A DNA stretch of 38,273 nucleotides, taken from contig NZ_JAEHJZ010000059.1 in assembly GCF_016469035.1 (NCBI RefSeq), forward strand, positions 1 through 38,273, in the 5' to 3' direction. Numbering within the stretch: the first letter of the stretch is position 1; every line of letters begins with the position of its first letter. The stretch comes from Gelidibacter salicanalis (GTDB lineage Bacteria > Bacteroidota > Bacteroidia > Flavobacteriales > Flavobacteriaceae). Of the stretch, positions 16,634 through 24,917 are shown in pieces. The notes beneath the pieces were generated by a model, which did not search any database, had not been told where the DNA came from, and saw nothing but the letters and a program-made list of their open reading frames with translations. A program made the position numbers and the translations under genes.

Positions 16634-18364
16634 ATGGAAGAGGGTTTTATAAAACATAAAGAAGAAATCTCATGGAATCCCTTAGAGCGAATTGCTCTTT
16701 CAATGAGTGGTGGCGGCTACCGAGCAGCCAGTTTTCACTTGGGCATTTTAAGTTATCTTAACGCTATACAATATAACAACAAGCCCCTTCTAGAAAATGT
16801 AAAGGCTATCTCTACAGTATCTGGAGGTACAATTACAGGCGCATTCTATGCGGTGGGTATTCAAAAAAACAAACCATTCAACAAAATTTATCATGAGCTG
16901 CTGAAATGGATGCGGGAACAAGATTTGGTAAAGGACGCTTTGACCAAAATAAGTACCAAGGGAATTTGGAAATATGCTTATAAAAAGAAAAATCTGATCA
17001 ATGCATTTGCAGAAATATATGATGAAACTTTATTTAAAAATGACACTCTTGAGGTTTTAAATAGTCTGGAGAATTCTCACTTGGAATTTGTCTGTTTTAA
17101 TGCTACCGAATTTCTGACGGGACTTCAGTTTAGATTTCAACATGGTGGCAGTTATAATTTCTTCGGAACCAATGAACTTAGAATATCAAATAATCATTAT
17201 ATTGACGTTCGTGTTGGGGATATAGTGGCGGCTTCTTCGGCTTTTCCGGGAGGGTTTGAACCCTTATCCCTTCCTGATGATTTTTTTGATCCAGATTCAG
17301 AGGTTTATCGCATGATTCAAAAAAAATTAAAAGATGAAGGTGGCAGTATGGGACTAATGGATGGCGGCATTTTTGACAATCAAGGCACCTCGTCCTTATT
17401 ACGCTATGAAAATAAAAAGAGTACAACAGCCTTCGATTTGTATTTTTTATGTGATGTGTCTTCTCCATACCTGGCACCCTTCCGGTTTTCAGAAGAAAAA
17501 GCAGGCAGATTTAGAGACCGTACGCTGGGAGACCAATTGAATAGGCTTAAAAAAATCAAAAAGAATTCTATTTGGCTACCGATTATTATTTGTGCCATTG
17601 GTTTACTATTGATCGCTCTTGGAAACCTTCAAAATAATATTACCTCAGGAATTGGAATAGCTATATTCATATTAGGAGTTTTTTCTGCAGTTGCCAGATC
17701 ATGGTTGGTAAAAAAAGCTAAAGGATGGGTTGAGGATTTTAATTTATATCTAAAGAAACTCATCCCAGATTTTTTTGAAGAACGTCTAACGTTCTTTGAT
17801 TACAAGAAGACGAAAATAGGAAGGCTGGAAGTGCTGTTGCTAGACAGGATAAATTCTTTAAAATTGTTATTTCCTGATATTTTTTTAAAACGAATTAGAC
17901 AATTACAATACAATGGGTTGTACGAAAATGAGCGATTTGACTTTCGTAGGGTATCTTGTCTCATAAAGGAACTTACCGTTGTTGACTTTAAAAAAACCAG
18001 TAAAAATTTTGCATTTATGGCGACATTTTATCCTGAATTAAAGGGAGAAACCTATCTGGAGATCATTGGTAAGAACATTAAGGAATATGTTGACAAAGCC
18101 TCTGAATTTAGCACTACCCTTTGGTTTACCAATGATGATTTTAAGCAAGAAAAGATTAAAGCATTGGTTGTTAGTGGTCAGGTAGGCTGCTGTCAGGATT
18201 TAATGGTTTATGTATCAGAAATTATTAATAGTAAAGAAAGTGGTTTTGAATCTCTCGACACTGCCGTTCAAAATAGTTTAAAAGAATTACATGCCGAATT
18301 ATTACGGGACTGGTTGCAGTTTAAGGATCAGCCAGACTGGCTATATCCGAAATTAGATAAATAA
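16634..18364 (+). CDS. Patatin-like phospholipase with internal membrane segments
   Basis: The 576-residue protein should hydrolyse acyl esters of lipids with a Ser-Asp dyad. The patatin domain (about 18-280) has the oxyanion loop SMSGGGYRA (23-31), nucleophile Ser63 in STVSGGT and catalytic Asp243 in LMDGGIFDNQG. After it come two hydrophobic helices (about 314-330 and 337-355) and a C-terminal region of about 215 residues that I do not recognise. There is no signal peptide, so the lipase domain is probably cytoplasmic and tethered to the inner membrane next to its substrate. The gene for an EEP-fold protein starts 6 bp downstream, which implies co-expression. Patatins act as effectors in several anti-phage systems (CapV-type), but no cyclase is present here. 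Confidence 0.88.
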   Translation: MEEGFIKHKEEISWNPLERIALSMSGGGYRAASFHLGILSYLNAIQYNNKPLLENVKAISTVSGGTITGAFYAVGIQKNKPFNKIYHELLKWMREQDLVKDALTKISTKGIWKYAYKKKNLINAFAEIYDETLFKNDTLEVLNSLENSHLEFVCFNATEFLTGLQFRFQHGGSYNFFGTNELRISNNHYIDVRVGDIVAASSAFPGGFEPLSLPDDFFDPDSEVYRMIQKKLKDEGGSMGLMDGGIFDNQGTSSLLRYENKKSTTAFDLYFLCDVSSPYLAPFRFSEEKAGRFRDRTLGDQLNRLKKIKKNSIWLPIIICAIGLLLIALGNLQNNITSGIGIAIFILGVFSAVARSWLVKKAKGWVEDFNLYLKKLIPDFFEERLTFFDYKKTKIGRLEVLLLDRINSLKLLFPDIFLKRIRQLQYNGLYENERFDFRRVSCLIKELTVVDFKKTSKNFAFMATFYPELKGETYLEIIGKNIKEYVDKASEFSTTLWFTNDDFKQEKIKALVVSGQVGCCQDLMVYVSEIINSKESGFESLDTAVQNSLKELHAELLRDWLQFKDQPDWLYPKLDK

Positions 18365-18370
18365 ATTATT

Positions 18371-19339
18371 ATGGCCACTATTTTAGACGCTCCACCAGAT
18401 GATATACAAATGAATATAAATCTTTTAAATAAAGATTTGGATGCACACCTTCCTTTTAAGGAAATTGATAGAAATCTTCTTATTGCTACGTGGAATATTC
18501 GCGCTTTCGGTAATTATACCAGAAAATGGAAGTCAGAAGAAGAAGATAGTCCTAAGCGCGATATGCATTCTATCTTATGCATTGCCGCAATTATAAAACG
18601 CTTTGACGTAATCGCAGTTCAGGAGGTTAAAGCTAATATTAGAGGCTTAAGAGATGTAATGAAGCTTTTAGGGAGTCATTGGTCCCTAATATTAACGGAC
18701 GTAACTAAAGGCAGTAGTGGCAACGGAGAAAGGATGGCCTTTATATTTGATACCCGTAGGGTAAATTTATCCGGATTGGCCTGTGAATTAGTTGTGCCAA
18801 AAGAAAGGCTAAAAGGAGATATCTCTAAAGATGCTTTAGAAGAGCAATTTGTCAGAACTCCTTATGCGGTAAGTTTTAAATCCTGTTCCCAGACCTTTAT
18901 TTTGGTGACCCTTCATATTAAATATGGAAAAAAATCAAGTGAAAGAATTCGGGAACTTAAAGGTATAGCACAATGGCTATCTGATTGGGCAGGCGACATG
19001 AATGCTTATCATCAAAACTTAATCACCCTTGGCGATTTTAATATTGATGCACGCGGCGATCTTTTAGATAAAACATTTTTATCTGAAGGGTTATATGTGC
19101 CTGATGCTTTACAAGATCCATTGATTACCCGCTCTATTTTTAATGAAACCAAATATTACGACCAGATTGCTTGGTTCAATAATAATAGTAATGTACCAAA
19201 TTTATCTTTGGACTTTTTAGGAGCCGGTAATTTTGACTTTTTATCTATTGCATTAAGAAATCGGAATTTATCTAAAAGGAGTATCTCTTATATGCTTTCA
19301 GATCACTATCCTCTTTGGGCGGAGTTTAGAATTGCTTAA
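18371..19339 (+). CDS. Endonuclease/exonuclease/phosphatase (EEP) family protein
   Basis: This 322-residue protein has the metal-dependent EEP fold of DNase I, exonuclease III, sphingomyelinases and inositol phosphatases. Catalytic markers in order are Asn42 in ATWNIRAFG, Glu85 in VQEVK, Arg121 in GERMAFIFD, a TLHIKYG strand with His182, the GDFNID motif (Asp222, Asn224), and the terminal SDHYP (Asp311, His312). All key residues seem intact. There is no signal peptide or membrane segment. The substrate may be DNA or a phosphodiester of lipid origin. The 6-bp spacing from the patatin gene makes a phospholipid (acyl-ester plus phosphodiester) or a nuclease/lipase effector pair equally attractive readings. 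Confidence 0.85.
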   Translation: MATILDAPPDDIQMNINLLNKDLDAHLPFKEIDRNLLIATWNIRAFGNYTRKWKSEEEDSPKRDMHSILCIAAIIKRFDVIAVQEVKANIRGLRDVMKLLGSHWSLILTDVTKGSSGNGERMAFIFDTRRVNLSGLACELVVPKERLKGDISKDALEEQFVRTPYAVSFKSCSQTFILVTLHIKYGKKSSERIRELKGIAQWLSDWAGDMNAYHQNLITLGDFNIDARGDLLDKTFLSEGLYVPDALQDPLITRSIFNETKYYDQIAWFNNNSNVPNLSLDFLGAGNFDFLSIALRNRNLSKRSISYMLSDHYPLWAEFRIA

Positions 19340-19586
19340 ATTTAAAACCATGTTTTAACCCTCACCCCTATTTTCTTTTATTTCACAAGAGTCAGATTTC
19401 GGAAACAAAAAGGCTGTACGGAGATCTCTGCTCTTTTTCAGTTAACTCTAATCCTAGAATAAAGGGGATGCATTTCTTTTCTTGAAAGCCAGTTGCGGCC
19501 AGAACAGAATACTGAAGATCTATTTAAAGTTTTCATACGTTTTTGTTTTAATAATTGAACATCAAAACAAAAGTCAAATCAATACA

Positions 19587-19628
19587 TTCGGTTACCTTTT
19601 TTATACATTTTAGAACAAGGTAACCGAA
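19587..19628. repeat. Perfect 12-bp inverted repeat with 18-nt spacer
   Basis: TTCGGTTACCTT (19587-19598) and AAGGTAACCGAA (19617-19628) are exact reverse complements separated by an AT-rich 18-nt stretch. There is no T-run after the right arm, so it is not a typical intrinsic terminator. A recombination site, a protein-binding pair or an RNA 3'-end structure are possible. Confidence 0.6.
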
Positions 19629-19680
19629 CAGGTCACGTTTTAATCAAATCAAACCAACTTAATGATTACCATAAAACCAA

Positions 19681-19714
19681 AAAAGCTTGATAATCATACG
19701 ATTATCAAGCTTTT
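19681..19714. terminator. Strong bidirectional terminator
   Basis: AAAAGCTTGATAATC (19681-19695), loop ATAC, then GATTATCAAGCTTTT (19700-19714): a perfect 15-bp stem with A and T tracts at its ends. It serves the EEP gene from the left and the large operon from the right. Confidence 0.88.
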
Positions 19715-19738
19715 GTTGCTATTTGGTTTACTAAAAAG

Positions 19739-19779
19739 TCGGGGTGGCAGGACTAATTAAGCAATCATAACACCCTGTA
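19739..19779 (-). repeat. Short repeat next to a terminator, copy 2
   Basis: On the minus strand it reads TACAGGGTGTTATGA, then TTGCTTAATTAGTC, then CTGCCACCCCGA, and leads into the terminator at 19681-19714. Block order matches copy 1 at 10199-10236. The segment AGTCCTGCCACCCCGA resembles the 3' end of a tRNA (T-arm and acceptor), but no tRNA body is present. Confidence 0.5.
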
Positions 19780-19913
19780 TGTCAAACTTTTAAAACACTA
19801 TTAACTGTAGTTGTTCACCTGATTGTACACTAAAGTCAAAAAGAACGGTTTAAAAACAAATTTTATTTGTCTTTGTTAGTATAAAGGTACAAATTACATT
19901 AATATATCAACTT

Positions 19914-22900
19914 TCAATTAACTAAGATAAATTGTAAATAACCATCATTTTTTGTCGCTATCAAAAAATCACGTCCCTTTACAGTAACTTTATCTAAATC
20001 TTTAACATCGCCAGGAATAAACAACCCACTTTCTGATGGTGATAAAGCCTCGAACTCCCCCTTACTATTTCCTTTTAAATAAAGACTGAATCCAGCATCG
20101 TTACGTGGTGTTTCTACTTCAGAGCTAAAGAAATTACCAGCAATTACAAAATCTAAAGCCCCATCTTTATCATAGTCATCTACCAAGATTTTATTGATAC
20201 TAGATATTTGAGCTTCAACAGTTAATTCATGAATAATAAATTTACCATCTTTATTTTCCAAATATACACTTGCAAAGGATTTTACTTGATAATGGATAGC
20301 AGATTCTAAGGCATCTTTTTCGTAAACATCAACAAGTGTGGCATTTGAAAAGGTCTCATAGTTTTTAAATTTTTCTTTAATATTTGGATTTTGCTGCGAT
20401 GAACATTCGCGACCTCTAACAGGATATTGTTTGCCTTCATTGTAGTAACTTAAAACAATGTCTTTTTTATTATCGTTATCAAAATCATTCGCATAAATAT
20501 CGAAGGTTTCATCTTCTGTGGCTTTGTATTTATAATTTAAACCATTGTTTCCAACAATATAATCCATGTCGCCATCGCCATCAAAATCGCCTTCATTAAT
20601 GCTCCACCACCAACCTGTAGTATCTTTATTAAGTCCGACTTCTTCTGAAATTTCTTTAAAAATTCCATCCGTATTTTCAAAAACACGAATAGGCATCCAT
20701 TCTCCTACAATAATAATATCTTCTGAATTATCATTATTAAAGTCAGTTATAACCGCCGATGTTGCCATACCTAAATTCTGAAATGCTTTTGCGTGAATCG
20801 CAGTAACATCTTCAAATTTCACAATACCATTTTTACTCTTATTTTCTAATAAATATGTGTTGGCAGGAGCAGGGTAATTTCCAGGAATTTGTCTACCCAA
20901 GACGAGTAAATCTTGTTTACCATCTTTATTAAAGTCTAGGTTATAAACATTTGAACCACTTGTAATCATCTCAGGGAGCGCACTTGATTTTGTAAAGTTT
21001 CCTGAACCATCGTTAATATAAAGACGGTCTTGAAGCATTTTAGATTTCGACGAGAATTCATAACCACCACTAACTACATATAAATCATTATCGCCATCGT
21101 TATCAGCATCAAAAATTAAAGCACCAACATCTTCACTTAATTGATCTTGTTCTAGAACTGAGTTTTCTTGTTTTTCAAAACCGCTTTCAGTTTGAAAGTA
21201 TAAACTTCCTGTTCTATTAAAAGCCCCACCAACAAAATAATCATCTAATCCGTCGTTATTTAAATCGCCTACAGCAAGCGCAGGACCAAAAGCGGACATT
21301 TTATGTGGCAATAAGACTTGATATTTAAAATCGTCAAAGGGGTTTTCATCATGTTTATGCTCTGGAAAAAGTCCTTCAATCTTAGAATTAAAAATAGGTT
21401 TATTCAGGTTTATTTGTTCGTTTTCAAGACTTGCATTGGAATGATTAAAAATTAGCGTTTGATTTGCTTTGACATCCTTTTTAATTTCTACAGAACCATC
21501 TGACCAAACTACTTTTAGTTCTGCAATTTTATCTGATTGACCCAAACCGAAATGTAATTCTGGTGCAACAGAAGATTGGAAACCACGGGTTAGTGTCAAC
21601 TCTTGCATTTGCGTTTCTCCATTTACAGTAACGAAAACACGATTTCCTAAACCAAATTTATTATTGGTTGTGCCTTCAAATTGAAGAGTAATATGGTTAT
21701 TTATTTCTGAACTGTTATTTTGAAAAACAGAAGCTTTATCGTCAATATTATTAGTGATGATTTCTAAATCTCCATCGTTATCCAAATCAGCGTAAGCCAC
21801 ACCATTTGAAAACCCTTTAAATTCAATTCCCCAATCTTTATTGGCTTGCGTAAAGTTTAAATCCCCGTTGTTTTTATAGATGAAATTATCAATTTTTTCT
21901 GAAGGAATTTTTAAACTCATCTCCAACGTTTTATCACTATCGATAGTAAAGGCATCATCAATCTGATTGAAGAAATCACGGTTGTTCACTTCACGACGTG
22001 TACCGTTTGAAACGAATAAATCTTTTAAACCATCATTATCAAAATCTGCAAAAAGTGGTCCCCAACTCCAGTCTGTAGATGACACCCCTGTAATTCTAGA
22101 TACGTTTGAAAAAAATGGGTTTCCATTTTCAAAAACACCAGTATTCATTTGTAAACAATTCTGCATATATTGGTAATGAAAACCAGCATCAACAACACCC
22201 CAAAACAAATCGGGATTCATACCTGCCATATTTGCTTTTTTACGTTTATTGGTTTTAGCATCCATATCCACTTGAAAAACATCTAAATTTCCATCATTAT
22301 TAAAATCGGCAATATCAACACCCATACCATAAAAGGCTGTATGTGATGTGGCCTCTTTTACCACCTCTCTAAACGTGCCATCCTGATTATTCATATATAA
22401 ATAATCAGGAGAAGCAAAATCGTTTGAAATGTAAATATCTGGCCAAGAATCATTATTTAAATCTCCAACGGTTGCACTTAAGGTTAACCCGAAACTTTTA
22501 ACACCAGCTTCATTGGTAACATTAGTAAATTTGCCATTATCATTTCTATACAAATGATCAGATTCAATGTCATTTACAGTTTTCATTTTTTGCTCATAAA
22601 CATAAACTGAAGCGTTGAATTTTGTTATTGGATAGTTTGCAACATAAACATCTAAATCACCATCTTTATCATAATCAAAAAACGTTGCTTGCACACTCTG
22701 TCCGGCATCAGCTAATCCGTATTCTTCGGCTTTTTCCGTGAATGTTCCGTCTTGATTATTAATATAGAGTTCGTTAGATTTTGGAGTAAATTTTCCAGCT
22801 ACTGAGCAATAAATATCTAAAAAACCATCCGCATTTACATCAGCCATCGTAACTCCTGTATACCATCTTTCATCACCTGAGACCCCTGATTTTTTAGTGA

Positions 22901-23216
22901 TATCTTCAAACTGAAGATTGCCTTTATTTAAGTATAACTTATTTGACACTTGATTGCCTGTAAAGAAAACGTCTTTTAGCCCGTCGTTATTGATATCACC
23001 AACAGCAACACCACCTCCCATATATAAATAGGAGTATGTGAAATAGTTTAAACTATCGTTTTCTGTAAGTGTGTTTGAAAAATCAATTCCTGAAACTGAA
23101 GCGTCAAGGGTGTTAAATATCTTTTTTGTAGTAGCTTCTTTTTTCTCTTTTCCACAACTGATAAAGAGTATCAATATAAATAAAAAAGTCACTAAATTCA
23201 ATGCTCTATTTTTCAT
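19914..23216 (-). CDS. UnbV/FG-GAP (VCBS repeat) lipoprotein of the glycerol-glycoside operon
   Basis: The 1100-residue surface or periplasmic lipoprotein has a signal peptide ending FISC (C21). It consists of many FG-GAP/VCBS beta-propeller repeats with calcium-binding loops of the form GDxNNDGxxD (e.g. VGDINNDGLKD, DFDNDGLKD, DYDKDGALD), interrupted at about 505-592 by an ASPIC/UnbV domain (GLGNRVFVTVNG ... ELKVVWSDGSVE). No catalytic motif is visible. Proteins of this type often accompany SusC/SusD pairs in Bacteroidota and are thought to act at the cell surface, but the exact role is not established. It begins 14 bp after glpD and is the last gene of the operon, before the terminator at 19681-19714. 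Confidence 0.85.
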   Translation of the reverse strand: MKNRALNLVTFLFILILFISCGKEKKEATTKKIFNTLDASVSGIDFSNTLTENDSLNYFTYSYLYMGGGVAVGDINNDGLKDVFFTGNQVSNKLYLNKGNLQFEDITKKSGVSGDERWYTGVTMADVNADGFLDIYCSVAGKFTPKSNELYINNQDGTFTEKAEEYGLADAGQSVQATFFDYDKDGDLDVYVANYPITKFNASVYVYEQKMKTVNDIESDHLYRNDNGKFTNVTNEAGVKSFGLTLSATVGDLNNDSWPDIYISNDFASPDYLYMNNQDGTFREVVKEATSHTAFYGMGVDIADFNNDGNLDVFQVDMDAKTNKRKKANMAGMNPDLFWGVVDAGFHYQYMQNCLQMNTGVFENGNPFFSNVSRITGVSSTDWSWGPLFADFDNDGLKDLFVSNGTRREVNNRDFFNQIDDAFTIDSDKTLEMSLKIPSEKIDNFIYKNNGDLNFTQANKDWGIEFKGFSNGVAYADLDNDGDLEIITNNIDDKASVFQNNSSEINNHITLQFEGTTNNKFGLGNRVFVTVNGETQMQELTLTRGFQSSVAPELHFGLGQSDKIAELKVVWSDGSVEIKKDVKANQTLIFNHSNASLENEQINLNKPIFNSKIEGLFPEHKHDENPFDDFKYQVLLPHKMSAFGPALAVGDLNNDGLDDYFVGGAFNRTGSLYFQTESGFEKQENSVLEQDQLSEDVGALIFDADNDGDNDLYVVSGGYEFSSKSKMLQDRLYINDGSGNFTKSSALPEMITSGSNVYNLDFNKDGKQDLLVLGRQIPGNYPAPANTYLLENKSKNGIVKFEDVTAIHAKAFQNLGMATSAVITDFNNDNSEDIIIVGEWMPIRVFENTDGIFKEISEEVGLNKDTTGWWWSINEGDFDGDGDMDYIVGNNGLNYKYKATEDETFDIYANDFDNDNKKDIVLSYYNEGKQYPVRGRECSSQQNPNIKEKFKNYETFSNATLVDVYEKDALESAIHYQVKSFASVYLENKDGKFIIHELTVEAQISSINKILVDDYDKDGALDFVIAGNFFSSEVETPRNDAGFSLYLKGNSKGEFEALSPSESGLFIPGDVKDLDKVTVKGRDFLIATKNDGYLQFILVN

Positions 23217-23230
23217 ATTAAATCTATGAT

Positions 23231-24916
23231 TTATTCAAACTCTTTTTCGTAATAGGTGGATGCATCCTCTAAAAGCAGTTCCATATTTTCTTTTTCTGAA
23301 GCGATACGTTTTATACCCCAATTTAAATAACTTGAACAATCATCAAAAATGAGTTTCATATATTTTTTCACACTTGGAATATCGAAATATAGTCTTCCTG
23401 TTCGACGTACAAAGAAATCTGTTAAGCTATTAGTCATTTCGTGATGTATAGCGTACCAAAGTTCAGCTCTAATTAAGCGTTCTAAGGCATCTTTATTATC
23501 AAATGTTTTTGATTTATCGATAATGATATCTGATTGTTTTCCATAAGTAGCGCATAAATACCAAGCATGGTACGTATCTAAAATCCCCAATTCTAAAAGT
23601 TTTATTTCTAATTCCTTTTGATAAATTTCTACGTTATGCGAATTTTCAAGGGAAGGACTTACTAAAGGTATTTTTTCTGTTTTAGACTTTTTTAGGCCTT
23701 TTTTATGCTTACTCTTCATGGTTTTTAAAACCGCTTCAATAACACGATGCGCCATTCTACGATAGCCTGTTAGTTTTCCTCCAGCAATTGAAATCAATCC
23801 ACTTTCAGAAATAAATAATTCATCTTTTCTTGATAATTCCGAAGGGTCTTTATCTTCTTCATGAATTAATGGCCTTAAGCCCGCCCAATTTGATTCAATA
23901 TCATCAATGGATAAATTAACATCTGGGAATGTGCCATTAATGGCATTTAAAAGATACTCCGCATCGTTTTTAGTGGCAACAACACGGTCTAAATTTCCTG
24001 AATAATTGGTGTCTGTAGTTCCAACATAAGTAGCACGACCTCTTGGTATAGCAAAAATCATTCTACCGTCTGGCACATCAAAATAAAGTGGTTGTTTTAC
24101 GGGTAGTTTTCCATTCGGAAATACAATATGAACACCTTTTGTTAAGTGTAAATATTTGTTGGTCATGGAGTGGTCTTTGGTGCGTAATTTATCAACCCAT
24201 GGACCAGCAGCAGAGACATAATTTCCTGCTTTAATTTTGAAGGTATTTCCCGTATTGTGGTCCTTGCAATTTAGACTTTTAATTTTAGAATCATCATTGT
24301 AGTTAAAAGATTTCATTTCACAATAGTTGATTATGGTAGCTCCAAAAGAAGCTGCTTTTTTAAGCACCTCAATAGTTAATCTAGCATCATCTGTTCTATA
24401 TTCTGCATAAAGACCACTTCCTAAAATAACATCTTTATTTAGTAATGACTCTTTTTCTAAAGTTTCTTGTTTATTTAACATTTGGCGTCTGTCATCTCCT
24501 TTTACATCAGCTAAAAAATCGTAAACTTTTAGCCCGATGGACGTCATCATTTTTCCGTAAGTACCACCTTCTACAAGAGGTAACAACATTTTTTCTGGAA
24601 TGACCAAATGCGGTGCTAATTTATGAACAATGGCACGCTCAGAACCGGATTCTCTTACCAAACCAATCTCAAACTGTTTTAAATAACGTAAGCCACCATG
24701 AATTAATTTTGTGGATTTATTGCTAGTTCCAGAAGCAAAATCATTTTTTTCCACAAGAGCCACTTTTAAACCGCGTGAAGCTGCATCCAAAACTATTCCT
24801 GCTCCAGTAACACCGCCACCAATTACTACCAAATCAAATTTTGTGGTTTGTAGTTTTTCAATTTGAGCTGCTCTATTTAAAACTGAAAATTCTTCGGTTC
24901 TTTCCATCTCCAACAT
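23231..24916 (-). CDS. glpD: Aerobic glycerol-3-phosphate dehydrogenase
   Basis: The flavoenzyme oxidises sn-glycerol-3-phosphate to dihydroxyacetone phosphate and passes electrons to the quinone pool at the inner membrane. The 561-residue length is typical. The FAD-binding motif VIGGGVTGAGIVLDAASRG (31-49) is near the N-terminus, followed by the family signature GTSNKSTKLIHGGLRYL; FAIPRGRATYVGTTDTNYSG and GLRPLI lie in the substrate domain. It starts one base after the glpK stop, so the two are translationally linked and supply the whole route from glycerol to glycolysis. An internal ATG four residues in is an equally good start. Confidence 0.95.
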   Translation of the reverse strand: MLEMERTEEFSVLNRAAQIEKLQTTKFDLVVIGGGVTGAGIVLDAASRGLKVALVEKNDFASGTSNKSTKLIHGGLRYLKQFEIGLVRESGSERAIVHKLAPHLVIPEKMLLPLVEGGTYGKMMTSIGLKVYDFLADVKGDDRRQMLNKQETLEKESLLNKDVILGSGLYAEYRTDDARLTIEVLKKAASFGATIINYCEMKSFNYNDDSKIKSLNCKDHNTGNTFKIKAGNYVSAAGPWVDKLRTKDHSMTNKYLHLTKGVHIVFPNGKLPVKQPLYFDVPDGRMIFAIPRGRATYVGTTDTNYSGNLDRVVATKNDAEYLLNAINGTFPDVNLSIDDIESNWAGLRPLIHEEDKDPSELSRKDELFISESGLISIAGGKLTGYRRMAHRVIEAVLKTMKSKHKKGLKKSKTEKIPLVSPSLENSHNVEIYQKELEIKLLELGILDTYHAWYLCATYGKQSDIIIDKSKTFDNKDALERLIRAELWYAIHHEMTNSLTDFFVRRTGRLYFDIPSVKKYMKLIFDDCSSYLNWGIKRIASEKENMELLLEDASTYYEKEFE

Positions 24917-24917
24917 C

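Larger units (their letters stand above)
19340..19913. other. Gap between convergent genes with hairpins and a short repeat
   Basis: No coding sequence is seen in this 574-bp region where the EEP gene and the UnbV/FG-GAP gene converge. It holds a 12-bp perfect inverted repeat (19587-19628), a strong terminator (19681-19714) and the second copy of the terminator-linked short repeat (19739-19779). Confidence 0.6.

Noticed and set aside
16634-19339. A CBASS system (patatin effector)
   Set aside because: No CD-NTase cyclase or ancillary E1/E2/JAB or HORMA/TRIP13 genes are present near the patatin gene.
19739-19757. A tRNA gene on the minus strand (AGTCCTGCCACCCCGA)
   Set aside because: Only a segment like the 3' end is present; there is no anticodon arm, D-arm or matching acceptor half upstream.
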